64,000 bases of DNA from Paenibacillus xylanivorans (GTDB lineage: Bacteria; Bacillota; Bacilli; Paenibacillales; Paenibacillaceae), in the NCBI RefSeq assembly GCF_001280595.1, contig NZ_LITU01000040.1:102235-166234 (forward strand), given 5' to 3'. The translations under genes and the position numbers were made by a program. This document shows, piece by piece, positions 8,318 through 16,371 of the stretch. A model generated the notes under the pieces. It searched no databases and was not told where the DNA came from. It was given only the letters and a program-made list of their open reading frames with translations. Within the stretch, counting starts at the first letter, position 1, and each line of letters starts with the position of its first letter.

Positions 8318-8950
8318 TTACCCTTGTTGAACCAGACGCTGCATCTCAGCTGCAACTTTGGCTTTGTCTGCTTGTCCAGTGATTCCGCCACCCACAATAA
8401 CCAGATCCGGTTGTGCTTTGATTACTTCTGGCAATGTTTCCAGCTTGATGCCACCAGCTACAGCTGTTTTTGCGTTTTTCACCGCTTGTTTGATCGTTTT
8501 CAGATCTTCGAACGGGCTTTGTCCAACCGCTTGCAGATCATAGCCTGTGTGTACACAGATGTAATCTACGCCAAGAGCATCCACTTCACGCGCACGTTTT
8601 TCAAGATCAGCCACGTTGATCATGTCAACCAGCACGAGTTTGTTTTGTTTTTTCGCTTCTTCTACCGCGCCTTTGATGGTCATGTCGTTACTAGCGCCAA
8701 GGACGGTTACCAGATCCGCACCAGCTTCAGCAGCTTTCATGATTTCGTATCCACCCGCGTCCATAATTTTCAGATCTGCGAGTACCTGCAGATTAGGAAA
8801 GGCTTCTTTCATCGCCTTAACCGCATGCAGTCCTTCATTAATTACGATTGGCGTACCAATCTCAACGATATCGATATATGGTTCAACTTCTTTAACAAGT
8901 GCAATACCTTCAGGGATGTTTACTAAGTCCAATGCCAATTGCAATTTCAC
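8318..8950 (-). CDS. hxlA: 3-hexulose-6-phosphate synthase HxlA
   Basis: Condenses formaldehyde with ribulose 5-phosphate to give hexulose 6-phosphate. A 210-residue TIM barrel of the OMP decarboxylase superfamily, with VEIGTP, LADLKIMDAGGYE, VHTGYD and the phosphate loop VVGGGIT near the C-terminus. The start is GTG, with AAAGGAG 9-10 bases upstream. An out-of-frame ATG lies between them and is not used. It is the first gene of hxlAB; a candidate HxlR operator lies upstream. Confidence 0.95.
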   Translation of the reverse strand: MKLQLALDLVNIPEGIALVKEVEPYIDIVEIGTPIVINEGLHAVKAMKEAFPNLQVLADLKIMDAGGYEIMKAAEAGADLVTVLGASNDMTIKGAVEEAKKQNKLVLVDMINVADLEKRAREVDALGVDYICVHTGYDLQAVGQSPFEDLKTIKQAVKNAKTAVAGGIKLETLPEVIKAQPDLVIVGGGITGQADKAKVAAEMQRLVQQG

Positions 8951-9023
8951 GATTCATTTCTCCTTTGTTGTTCGAGTATCCGTCTGTTCCGATGCAAACC
9001 ATGTTTGTTATGGCTACTCATTC

Positions 9024-9081
9024 ATTGTAGAACCTGACTATCCGTTCAGGAAGTACGCACTTTGAAGTCAGGTAGTTACTT
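9024..9081 (-). promoter_or_regulatory. hxlAB promoter with candidate tandem HxlR operator
   Basis: TACAAT (-10) at 9024-9029 has a poor -35 at 17 bp, as expected of an activated promoter. Directly upstream are two AAGT...ACTT inverted repeats: AAGTACGCACTT at 9051-9062 and AAGT-N9-ACTT at 9065-9081. The layout fits activation of hxlAB by an HxlR dimer pair. Confidence 0.55.
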
Positions 9082-9197
9082 GCACGATACTATTGGTAAA
9101 ATAACGTTGTTATATGAATTTTAATTTTGAAAATAAGTTATCTTTCACAATTCACATATGAAGTCATCTGCAAATGCCTATGCTCTTCTCATCAAAA

Positions 9198-9224
9198 AAG
9201 ACCCCGCCACAAGGGCAGGGTCTT
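9198..9224 (-). terminator. Intrinsic terminator of the lactonase gene
   Basis: AAGACCC...GGGTCTT stem followed on the minus strand by CTTTTTTGATG, about 85 bp past the stop. Confidence 0.8.
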
Positions 9225-9309
9225 CCCAAAATTTCAGGTCAACAAGATCATCCATATCGATCCCGAAAGCTTATTCAAATCTCTAAGTTCATCCATTCAA
9301 ATCCATGGT

Positions 9310-10392
9310 TTACAGATATACAGGCTTCACACATACCGGCTTGGATACACCTGTGCTGTGACCTGTGTATTTCAGACGTCCGCTCTCCTGATCCACTGTA
9401 AAGGAAACGATATTGTTGGTATCGCGGTTAGCTGCAATCAGCAGCTTGCCATTCGGAGTCAATGCAAAGTGACGTGGGTGTTCACCCTCAGCAGACACAT
9501 GCTCAACCAGTTTCAAATGTCCTGTTTCAGCGTCTACTGCAAATACGACGATGCTGTCGTGTCCACGGTTCGAACCGTATACGAAACGTCCATCGTTAGA
9601 TACGGCGATTTCAGCTGTTGTGTTTTCACTGCCGTCATAACCGTCAGGCAATGTGGACACGGTGGAAACCTCTGTCAATGTGCCTGCTACTGCATCATAA
9701 CGGAAAGAAGTAATGGAGGAATCCACTTCGTTAATAACATAGGCGAATTGACCGTTCGGATGGAATGCCAGGTGACGCGGTCCTGCACCCGGATGTGTTT
9801 TGGTTTCACTGTGCAGTACAAGTTCGTTCTTGTCTGTATCAATGGAGTAGATTGCGATTTTGTCCGCACCCAGATCCTGTACCATCATGTATTTGCCATC
9901 TGGGCTAAAGAATGCAGAATGCACGTGTGGCTTGTCCTGACGCTCAGGATGCGCACCTTTGCCTTCATGTTTCTTCTCATCCAGAAGCACTCCAACTTCA
10001 CCGTTATCCGTCAAGGCTTGCAGACCTACCAAACCACCATGGTAGCTGGAAAGGATCAAGTAACGTCCGGAAGGATCACGTTGGATATGACATGGTGGAG
10101 CCGAAATGGAGTCATGACGATTCAGCAATGATAATTTTCCTGTAGAAGGATTAATGCTCAGAGCTACAGCTTCAGACATTTTATTGCCTTCGGCAGACGC
10201 CGTCTCACCGATTGCATACAGTTTGTTACCTTCAGCATCCACGTTTACAAACGTTGGATTTTTCACGCCGGAGATGCCATCAAGCTTGGAGAGGTTACCT
10301 GTATCCTCATTCAATTCATATGCGTAAATGCCCTCATTTTCCGCTTCGGCATAAGAGCCGACCAATACGAGCAAGCGTTTTGATTCACTCAT
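9310..10392 (-). CDS. Lactonase family protein (7-bladed propeller, 6-phosphogluconolactonase-like)
   Basis: A 360-residue beta-propeller of the YkgB/Pgl family, which hydrolyses 6-phosphogluconolactone in the cytoplasm. Propeller repeats such as PNGQFAYVINEVDSSI, DGRFVYGSNRGHDSIVVF and PNGKLLIAANRDTNNIV are clear, as is HPRHFALTPNG. The chosen ATG has GGAGG 8 bases upstream; a longer reading frame begins 13 codons earlier without a ribosome site. It lies beside hxlAB, so it may feed ribulose 5-phosphate to that pathway (inference). Confidence 0.88.
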   Translation of the reverse strand: MSESKRLLVLVGSYAEAENEGIYAYELNEDTGNLSKLDGISGVKNPTFVNVDAEGNKLYAIGETASAEGNKMSEAVALSINPSTGKLSLLNRHDSISAPPCHIQRDPSGRYLILSSYHGGLVGLQALTDNGEVGVLLDEKKHEGKGAHPERQDKPHVHSAFFSPDGKYMMVQDLGADKIAIYSIDTDKNELVLHSETKTHPGAGPRHLAFHPNGQFAYVINEVDSSITSFRYDAVAGTLTEVSTVSTLPDGYDGSENTTAEIAVSNDGRFVYGSNRGHDSIVVFAVDAETGHLKLVEHVSAEGEHPRHFALTPNGKLLIAANRDTNNIVSFTVDQESGRLKYTGHSTGVSKPVCVKPVYL

Positions 10393-10438
10393 TACAGTTT
10401 CCTCCTCTATGTGTATGTAATCTGGTTGCACCTCTTCT

Positions 10439-10467
10439 ATAATAAATCTGCCATATCAAAATAGCAA
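10439..10467 (-). promoter_or_regulatory. Promoter of the lactonase gene
   Basis: TTGCTA and TATTAT separated by 17 bp on the minus strand, about 47 bp before the start codon. Confidence 0.5.
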
Positions 10468-10606
10468 TCCACCGCCCCTGCGCATCCATCAAAGAAGTGG
10501 CCTCAAACATATGCTCATACGTAAGACAACACCAATATCCATTCCGACAAAGGTCAACTTCTGCTATGATAAAATAGGTTTTTCATCCAGAAAGGACTGA
10601 ATTCGG

Positions 10607-11536
10607 TTGTTTAATTCATTTCTGCTCACGTTATATCATGTATTTCTACCCATATCGCTTCCCGTGATCGGAGGCATATTGTTAAAACGGTTCAAAAATT
10701 GGGATACTCGGCCGCTATCGACCTTTTCCCTCTATATTTTGAGCCCTGCGCTTATCTTTGATACACTGCTGCATGCTGATATTACATGGACAGACGTAAC
10801 GGGCACATTCTGGTTCTCCATCATTAATTTGATTGCCCTGTGGGCACTGGCTGAACTGCTGAGCCGAGTATTCCATCTTGGGGCAAGCGAAAAAGCGGGA
10901 CTTACCCTTGTCTCCACGTTTACGAACTGCGTGAATTATGGGCTCCCGCTTGTGTTGCTTGCCTTTGGACAGCTTGGATTGGATAAGGCTTCGGTATATG
11001 TCATCGGACAGATGATCATTGTAAACACGGTAGGTATCTTTTTTGCTGCCAGATCCGAATTCACGGTCCAAAATGCGATTCTGTCCGTCTTCCGTATGCC
11101 TTCCATCTATGCTGCTGCGATAGCCATCATCCTGCGTGCATCCAATCTGAGCTTACCAGTGGCACTGGATGGAGGCATCTCCATGCTCGCAGCCGGTTAC
11201 TCTCCTGTCGTACTGGCCATTCTCGGTGCACAGATGCTCAGATCACGTGGTTCGATCGAACCTTGGAAACCTAACGTTCGCAAAGCGTTCTGGACTGGAC
11301 TTGTAGTAAGGCTTGCCGCAGCACCAGTACTTTCGTATCTGATCCTAACCGCGCTTCAAATAGAAGGAACGTTATTCAGTGTGCTGCTGATCTTGGCGTC
11401 CATGCCAACCGCAGTGAACGCAGTCATTTTGGCCGAGCAATTCAATGCGTCTCCGCAGTTTGTGTCCCGTTGTATTCTATGGACAACCGCTGCCTCCATG
11501 GTCATTCTGCCGATTATGATTGTGATGTCTTCCTGA
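10607..11536 (+). CDS. AEC-family transporter (auxin efflux carrier type)
   Basis: A 309-residue membrane protein with about ten hydrophobic segments, an inverted-repeat carrier of the AEC/PIN family. Characteristic pieces are YILSPALIFDTLL, FTNCVNYGLPLVLLAFG and MPTAVNAVILAEQF near the C-terminus. Substrate is unknown; relatives export malate, auxin-like acids or amino-acid derivatives. The start is TTG, with AAAGGA 10 bases upstream and a TATGAT -10 box at 10565. It is one of few plus-strand genes; its 3' end overlaps the convergent DUF2062 gene by 23 bp. Confidence 0.88.
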   Translation: MFNSFLLTLYHVFLPISLPVIGGILLKRFKNWDTRPLSTFSLYILSPALIFDTLLHADITWTDVTGTFWFSIINLIALWALAELLSRVFHLGASEKAGLTLVSTFTNCVNYGLPLVLLAFGQLGLDKASVYVIGQMIIVNTVGIFFAARSEFTVQNAILSVFRMPSIYAAAIAIILRASNLSLPVALDGGISMLAAGYSPVVLAILGAQMLRSRGSIEPWKPNVRKAFWTGLVVRLAAAPVLSYLILTALQIEGTLFSVLLILASMPTAVNAVILAEQFNASPQFVSRCILWTTAASMVILPIMIVMSS

Positions 11537-12104
11537 TCAGCACGGAAGCTGAAGTTGGAGACATCGCTTCCTGCTTGCGTTTCTCCAATCGGCGTTCAAA
11601 GCGGCGGTTGAGTGCTCTGACATAGAAGAACTTGACGACAAAGTAAGAAATCACGCCGAGGATGACTCCAAAGACGGACATGCCTGCCAGAATATCCAGA
11701 CCACCCAGCAAAAGTTCACTTAGCGCGGACCAGTTGCCACGAAACAGCTCCATAAAGGCACTCTCATGAACAAGTCCCTGCCCCATGCTGTGTGCCGGCA
11801 AGATCCAGGAACCAATTTGCTTGGCAAGCGGCATCAATATGATGGGCAGGAATGTTAGCTTGCCGACCACGTTGCCCACAATAGCTGCTGGCAGCGAACC
11901 ACCGGACAAACGTACAATCGGATAGAACACGAGATAAACCAGTGAAGCTGTCGAAATGACGATCAATTCAAGACCAAAACCCAAAGCAAACCCGGTAGAT
12001 ACTTTATGTGCCCCGCCGGGAGCACGTAACAATTTGAGAAAATTAAGCTTCAAAGCACGTGTTAAACGCGCAAAACGTGAGTTTTTGCTTTTCTGTAGGT
12101 TCAT
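11514..12104 (-). CDS. DUF2062 domain-containing membrane protein
   Basis: A 196-residue protein. The N-terminus is basic, followed by the DUF2062 core: GGAHKVSTGFALGFGLELI, a hydrophobic hairpin, and AAIVGNVVGKLTFLPIIL. A second membrane pair is at about 135-165, and the tail is basic (RRFERRLEKRKQEA). Function is unknown. The stop lies inside the 3' end of the convergent AEC transporter gene. Confidence 0.82.
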   Translation of the reverse strand: MNLQKSKNSRFARLTRALKLNFLKLLRAPGGAHKVSTGFALGFGLELIVISTASLVYLVFYPIVRLSGGSLPAAIVGNVVGKLTFLPIILMPLAKQIGSWILPAHSMGQGLVHESAFMELFRGNWSALSELLLGGLDILAGMSVFGVILGVISYFVVKFFYVRALNRRFERRLEKRKQEAMSPTSASVLIRKTSQS

Positions 12105-12162
12105 ACCGAACTTCCCCTTATCTTACACAAATGACGGCTCAAGCCGCCTATTCTTCAGTATA

Positions 12163-12621
12163 TCACACCGCGTTAACGCCTGCTGTTATAATCACTGGCT
12201 GTGTCTCGATAGCAACATTGCCAGCTACAGCTCTGGAGATCATGCAGGACTCTTCTGCTTTATGTGCCAGGCGATCTGCCTTTATCACATCAGCATCAGA
12301 TACATCCGCTTTGAGCACAATACGAGGTCTGTGTATAATCCGTTCATACGTAAAAACGTTATTGGTAACATCCACCGTCGCTTCGGACTCCAGTGTCAGC
12401 TCATCCGGTGTAATATCCGATCGCTCAAGCATCGCTGCCAGTGTAATCAAATAACAGGTGGACGCTGCACCTAGCAGCATTTCATCGGGATTGGTGCCAG
12501 TACCCGGCCCACCCATCTCCTGTGGAATCGAGATAACTGTTTTTAACCCGCCTGCATCAATATGCCCTTCACTGTTACGTCCACCATTCCAAACGGCTTT
12601 CAGGTGAAAAGGATGTTTCAT
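12163..12621 (-). CDS. OsmC/Ohr-family peroxiredoxin-like protein
   Basis: A 152-residue OsmC-fold protein of the SACOL1771-like group. Both redox cysteines are present (GAASTCYLITLAAMLER near residue 55 and ESCMISRAV near 125), so thiol-dependent reduction of organic hydroperoxides is likely. Start: the ATG at 12621 has AGAGAGG 10 bases upstream, whereas the ATG nine bases earlier abuts the same site. It follows the DeoR gene by 19 bp, so the two probably form an operon. Confidence 0.88.
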   Translation of the reverse strand: MKHPFHLKAVWNGGRNSEGHIDAGGLKTVISIPQEMGGPGTGTNPDEMLLGAASTCYLITLAAMLERSDITPDELTLESEATVDVTNNVFTYERIIHRPRIVLKADVSDADVIKADRLAHKAEESCMISRAVAGNVAIETQPVIITAGVNAV

Positions 12622-12640
12622 TATATTCATTCCTCTCTAA

Positions 12641-13408
12641 TTAGACACGGACACATGTTATGGATTGTTCATTCAGTGCGCTAACCTGTTCTTCATCTAA
12701 GCCCAGATCAGTTATTACTTTTGCCACACTGTTAAGTTCCGCCACTCTTGTAAAAGCCTGCACGCCAAATTTGCTCGAATCCGCCAGCAAAATAACTTCA
12801 TCCGCAATGCTGATCATCTTCTGCTTCACCAGTGCCTGCAATTCATTCGACTCGCTGATGCCCTTGGTCAGATGTACACCTTTGCAGGATAAGAAAACTT
12901 TATCCACATGATAGGCATCCAGCGAACGTTCAGCGAGCGGCCCTACAAAAGACAAGGACTTCGAGGCAAGCTGCCCACCTGTGGCGATCACACGGATGTG
13001 TTCCTTGCTGCTCAGCTCAGCCGCGACCTTAATGGAATTGGTCAAAACAGTGAGCGGTATGTTCGGTAGTCCTGCCGCCATATACCACGCGGTTGTGCTC
13101 GCATCCAGCGCTATCCGATCACCATGGTTTACCATTCTCACCGCTTCGTCCGCAATTCTGCGTTTCTCTTCTGCATGAGTTACAGCCCGCTCCGGATAAG
13201 GGATTTCCGACTGCCCCTCGTCTTTATATTTTACGCTGACAGCCCCGCCATGGGAACGTCTGAGCCTTCCCGCCTGCTCCAGCTTGTCCAGATCACGTCG
13301 AATCGTCTCTTCCGTCACACCGCAGCGCTCACTAAGCTCGGTTACGCGCATGCTTCCCTGCGCATCTACCCATTCCACAATTTTCTCATAACGTTCAGCC
13401 ACGAGCAT
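12641..13408 (-). CDS. DeoR-family regulator, paralogue of the rhamnose-linked one
   Basis: A 255-residue DeoR/GlpR-type repressor. The helix-turn-helix RVTELSERCGVTEETIRRDL and the sensor segments GDRIALDASTTAWYMAAGL and VLTNSIKVAAELSS follow the 1812-2573 protein almost residue by residue. The start at 13408 has GGAG 9 bases upstream and matches the paralogue's N-terminus; an ATG two codons earlier is too close. It precedes the OsmC gene on the same transcript. Which sugar phosphate it senses cannot be told. Confidence 0.9.
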   Translation of the reverse strand: MLVAERYEKIVEWVDAQGSMRVTELSERCGVTEETIRRDLDKLEQAGRLRRSHGGAVSVKYKDEGQSEIPYPERAVTHAEEKRRIADEAVRMVNHGDRIALDASTTAWYMAAGLPNIPLTVLTNSIKVAAELSSKEHIRVIATGGQLASKSLSFVGPLAERSLDAYHVDKVFLSCKGVHLTKGISESNELQALVKQKMISIADEVILLADSSKFGVQAFTRVAELNSVAKVITDLGLDEEQVSALNEQSITCVRV

Positions 13409-13439
13409 CTTCATTCACTCCAAACCGTTGATTATCCAA

Positions 13440-13467
13440 GATGAATCCTGTTCATCTCATCATACCA
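13440..13467 (-). promoter_or_regulatory. Extended -10 promoter with inverted-repeat operator before the DeoR-OsmC pair
   Basis: TGGTATGAT (extended -10) at 13459-13467 is followed by the inverted repeat GATGAATCCTGTTCATC at 13440-13456, which covers the expected transcription start, 32 bp from the DeoR start codon. Autoregulation is a reasonable inference. Confidence 0.5.
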
Positions 13468-13516
13468 CAGTGCTCCCGGAAGGAGAATTTCATCAAGGTG
13501 CAGTGGGCGCAAAAAA

Positions 13517-13536
13517 GAGGGAGCTCCCGCTCCCTC
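13517..13536 (-). terminator. Intrinsic terminator of the flavin oxidoreductase gene
   Basis: Perfect GAGGGAGC/GCTCCCTC stem with a 4-base loop, then TTTTTT on the minus strand, 24 bp past the stop. Confidence 0.9.
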
Positions 13537-13559
13537 CATTTCCAGTAAAATCATGTATC

Positions 13560-14690
13560 TTATTTATCGTCAGCCATAGGGAACCAGCCCGGTGTGTGAA
13601 TGATGGCATTCCACAGTCCGTCAGGGATAACCAGACGCTCCTGATCCGATTTGGTGAGAATCGTCTCGATATCTTCTTCACGTCCGCTTTCGATTTTCTC
13701 GACCCAATCCGGCTCGATAATTAGCTCACGACCAATGGCAAGCAATGGCACGCCACTCTGAAGAGCTTCGGCTGCCTCGTCTGCGGTGTGGATGGAACCT
13801 ACGCCAATGACAGGTAGTCTACCGCCCACACGGTCAAGGATAAATTCAATTCTGGAGCGGGTATCTGCTTCACCTCGTCTTGGCTTGGACCAGAACTCGT
13901 TGACGGATACATGTAGGTAATCCAGATTTTTATCTTTCAGCGCATCAACCAATGCATACGTCTCTTCCATGGTCAGTCCCGGTGTTTCTGGCTCTTCCGG
14001 GGAGAAACGGTATCCAACGATAAACGGCAGTTTCGTATGTGTAGCTACAGCCTTCTGGACTTCATCCACCACAGCGAGTGGGAATGTGAGACGTTTCTCA
14101 ATGCTTCCACCCCAGCGATCTTCACGTCGGTTGGAATGTGGAGAGAAGAACTGTTGGATCAGATAACCGTTCGCACCATGAATCTCAACACCGTCAAATC
14201 CAGCTTCAATGGCACGACGGGTTGCTTCCCCAAAGTCCTTGATGATGGACGTAATTTCGTCATCAGACAACTCTCTTGGTACAGGAGACCCCGGACGCTC
14301 ACTGGCAACAGCGCTTGGAGCAGCGACTTGACCCGCAGGTACCGCTTGTTCTGGCGTGAGACGACCTGCATGGAAAATTTGAAGTACGGCTTTGGAACCT
14401 TGCTGCTTAATCGTATCGGCCAGACGTTTCAGACCGGGAATAAAACTGTCGTCATAACTACCAAATTGAGCCGGAAAACCAATTCCATTCGGAGTTACAT
14501 GGGTTACTGCTGTAACAGACATACCAGCACCGCCGGTACGACGTGCATAATAATCAAGTTCAGCGTCTGAAACAGTACCATCGGGATTCGAGGACATATG
14601 AGTCATGGGAGCGAGCACGATCCGGTTTTTCAGCGTAATGCCGCTTGGCAGTGAAACTTGTTCAAACATCGGGCTATACTTTGGATTCAT
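13560..14690 (-). CDS. NADH:flavin oxidoreductase, old yellow enzyme family
   Basis: A 376-residue FMN TIM-barrel ene-reductase. Visible: KNRIVLAPMTHMSS at the N-terminus, LQIFHAGR, the substrate-site HGAN in DGVEIHGANGYLIQQFFSP at about residue 175, and the FMN-phosphate segment LPVIGVGSIHTADEA. Such proteins reduce activated C=C bonds with NAD(P)H. It is a single-gene unit with its own terminator. The physiological substrate is unknown. Confidence 0.9.
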   Translation of the reverse strand: MNPKYSPMFEQVSLPSGITLKNRIVLAPMTHMSSNPDGTVSDAELDYYARRTGGAGMSVTAVTHVTPNGIGFPAQFGSYDDSFIPGLKRLADTIKQQGSKAVLQIFHAGRLTPEQAVPAGQVAAPSAVASERPGSPVPRELSDDEITSIIKDFGEATRRAIEAGFDGVEIHGANGYLIQQFFSPHSNRREDRWGGSIEKRLTFPLAVVDEVQKAVATHTKLPFIVGYRFSPEEPETPGLTMEETYALVDALKDKNLDYLHVSVNEFWSKPRRGEADTRSRIEFILDRVGGRLPVIGVGSIHTADEAAEALQSGVPLLAIGRELIIEPDWVEKIESGREEDIETILTKSDQERLVIPDGLWNAIIHTPGWFPMADDK

Positions 14691-14848
14691 TCGTGTTTCC
14701 CTCCTGATTAAACATCTCTTTTAATAGATATATGAATATATGCTTTCTATTACTGTAATTATTATAGTTACGTTTCATTCACATTGCAACTTTTCATTTT
14801 TTTTCAACACTTCTTCATTACACTTTATTTTCGCTGCTCAACCCAAAA

Positions 14849-14876
14849 AGACGGAGTGTCCTGTGACTCTCCGTCT
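14849..14876 (-). terminator. Intrinsic terminator of the SRAP gene
   Basis: AGACGGAG/CTCCGTCT stem, then CTTTTTGGG on the minus strand, 20 bp past the stop. Confidence 0.82.
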
Positions 14877-14896
14877 CATTAAACCGCTTGCTCAGC

Positions 14897-15574
14897 TTAG
14901 AAACTGCGTACGTATGCCAGCTTCTGGTCCATCTCTTCCACACATTCATAACAATCATGCTCATCATTGGCTACCATTGGAGTAACCGGATATAGATTCA
15001 TCTCTGTACTGTTGTAGGATTTCAACAAAGGCAGCAGCTGTGTCACTCGTGTGTTCGCCGGATCCAGCCAGGTATTGATCTCTTCTTCAGACAGAATCGC
15101 CGGCATTTTGCTGCCGAATTCGCGTGTAACCATGTTCGCCCCTGCCATCAGCATCGTGCAGGTACGCAGCGGCTGTTTACGTGTATCTTTCCATACCTCG
15201 TATAATCCCGCAATGCCAAACAATCCGCGATCCGGCATAACGACACGCACCGCATAGCTTTTCTTGCCTTCCTGACGCCAGTAATACAAACCATTACATG
15301 GAATAACACAACGCTTCGTCTCTACCAGCTTGTAGTAGGATGGATTCTCATGCACCGTCATGAGATTGGCGTTGACTGCATCGCGTCCCCAGAATGGAAT
15401 AAATCCCCACCGGAACTCGTCCAATACGCGCTCTCCGTCCTGATGCAAAATAATCGGTGTGTGCTGAGTTGGGCTGATATTGTAACGGTTTTTGTAATAA
15501 TACATCACCCGTTCAATCTTAAAATGATCTCTGACCTCATCCAAATCGGCTGCCAATGAAAAACGGTTGCACAT
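14897..15574 (-). CDS. SRAP-domain protein (YedK/HMCES family), divergent active site
   Basis: SRAP proteins form a thiazolidine crosslink between Cys2 and abasic sites in single-stranded DNA. The 225-residue protein starts MCNRFSL, keeping Cys2; this ATG has AGGAAG 9 bases upstream, and a frame extending 24 codons further has no such site. FRWGFIPFWG and NANLMTVHEN match the family. The usual GFYEW is GLYYW and the usual HDRMP is GSKMP, so the catalytic Glu and His appear replaced. Activity may therefore differ; the alignment was made by eye. Confidence 0.82.
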   Translation of the reverse strand: MCNRFSLAADLDEVRDHFKIERVMYYYKNRYNISPTQHTPIILHQDGERVLDEFRWGFIPFWGRDAVNANLMTVHENPSYYKLVETKRCVIPCNGLYYWRQEGKKSYAVRVVMPDRGLFGIAGLYEVWKDTRKQPLRTCTMLMAGANMVTREFGSKMPAILSEEEINTWLDPANTRVTQLLPLLKSYNSTEMNLYPVTPMVANDEHDCYECVEEMDQKLAYVRSF

Positions 15575-15678
15575 GCTCGTGCACTTCCTTTCCCTGTGTG
15601 AAGTTGAATGTATTGTATTGTTTGTTATTGCAGGGAAATTATGCATGCATATATGGACAGCAATCGATTTTTTCTGAC

Positions 15679-15773
15679 GAAAACAAGGTCTAATCCAGCA
15701 AAATCCTTTGTTTTCAACACGAAAACAAAGACTTAAGACTCATTTCAACAGCTCTATTCCTTGTTACTATAAT
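15679..15773 (+). promoter_or_regulatory. Promoter and inverted-repeat operator of the secreted protease operon
   Basis: TATAAT at 15768-15773 with TCAACA 17 bp upstream forms a good SigA promoter. Just above it is a perfect inverted repeat, CTTTGTTTTC-N5-GAAAACAAAG at 15706-15730, and a third half-site GAAAACAAG at 15679-15687. The position (14 bp above the -35) suits an activator or a silencing repressor. The regulator is unknown. Confidence 0.6.
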
Positions 15774-15806
15774 AGAGAAAAAATACAATTATTGGAGGTT
15801 TTAAGC

Positions 15807-16328
15807 ATGAAAAGGAAGTTTCTCATGAGCATCATGTTGTTTTCAGCCATCGCGATGTTCGGCAGTACCATTTATGCGGCAACTTTTCTAACTTACGGCT
15901 ACCCGAGCTCCACCATCCCGATTCGTACTTACAACTACGCCTCCACATGGCAAGCCCCCATGGATGCATCCCTCAGCAACTGGAACAATGCCGGTGCCAA
16001 AGTACAGTTTACCAAAACGAGCAATTCCCCCAACACCATTACGGCCGGAAACTTCAATAACACGGCATATGGTGTCAACTACGCCTCGGTGTCTGGCAGT
16101 CAGGTCGTAAGCTTCCGCATTGAATTGAATGCAACCACCATTACGGCCGACGCAACCAACTTGTCCAACTTTATTCAAAGCGTATTCGTTCATGAGCTCG
16201 GACATTCAGTCTGGCTTGGAGACAACCCAACCACCACCAGCCCTTCCATCATGCTGTACTCCCGCAACCGAAACACAATGACTAAACCCCAAACCTTCGA
16301 TATCAACAACGTCAGATCCAAGTATTAA
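15807..16328 (+). CDS. Secreted metzincin-like zinc protease
   Basis: A 173-residue exported protein. A signal peptide (KRKFLMSIMLFSAIAMFG, cleavage probably after YAA) is followed by a small domain with HELGHSVWLGD at about residue 130 and a Met-turn SIMLY some 13 residues later. The third zinc ligand is Asp instead of His, as in snapalysins. The start has GGAGG 8 bases upstream. It is followed 43 bp later by a lipoprotein gene on the same transcript. Substrate is unknown. Confidence 0.85.
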   Translation: MKRKFLMSIMLFSAIAMFGSTIYAATFLTYGYPSSTIPIRTYNYASTWQAPMDASLSNWNNAGAKVQFTKTSNSPNTITAGNFNNTAYGVNYASVSGSQVVSFRIELNATTITADATNLSNFIQSVFVHELGHSVWLGDNPTTTSPSIMLYSRNRNTMTKPQTFDINNVRSKY

Positions 16329-16371
16329 TCCGCTATTCTCAAACCCCTAAATCCAAGGAGGATTCCTACCC

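Noticed and set aside
8153..8926. 257-codon plus-strand frame over hxlB/hxlA
   Set aside because: Antisense shadow of two well-supported genes.
9127..10131. 334-codon plus-strand frame
   Set aside because: Lies opposite the lactonase gene; composition rich in Cys/His/Arg typical of an antisense shadow; no start signal.
15706..15730. ComK box (AAAA-N5-TTTT) at the protease promoter
   Set aside because: The order is reversed (TTTT then AAAA), so it does not match a ComK half-site.
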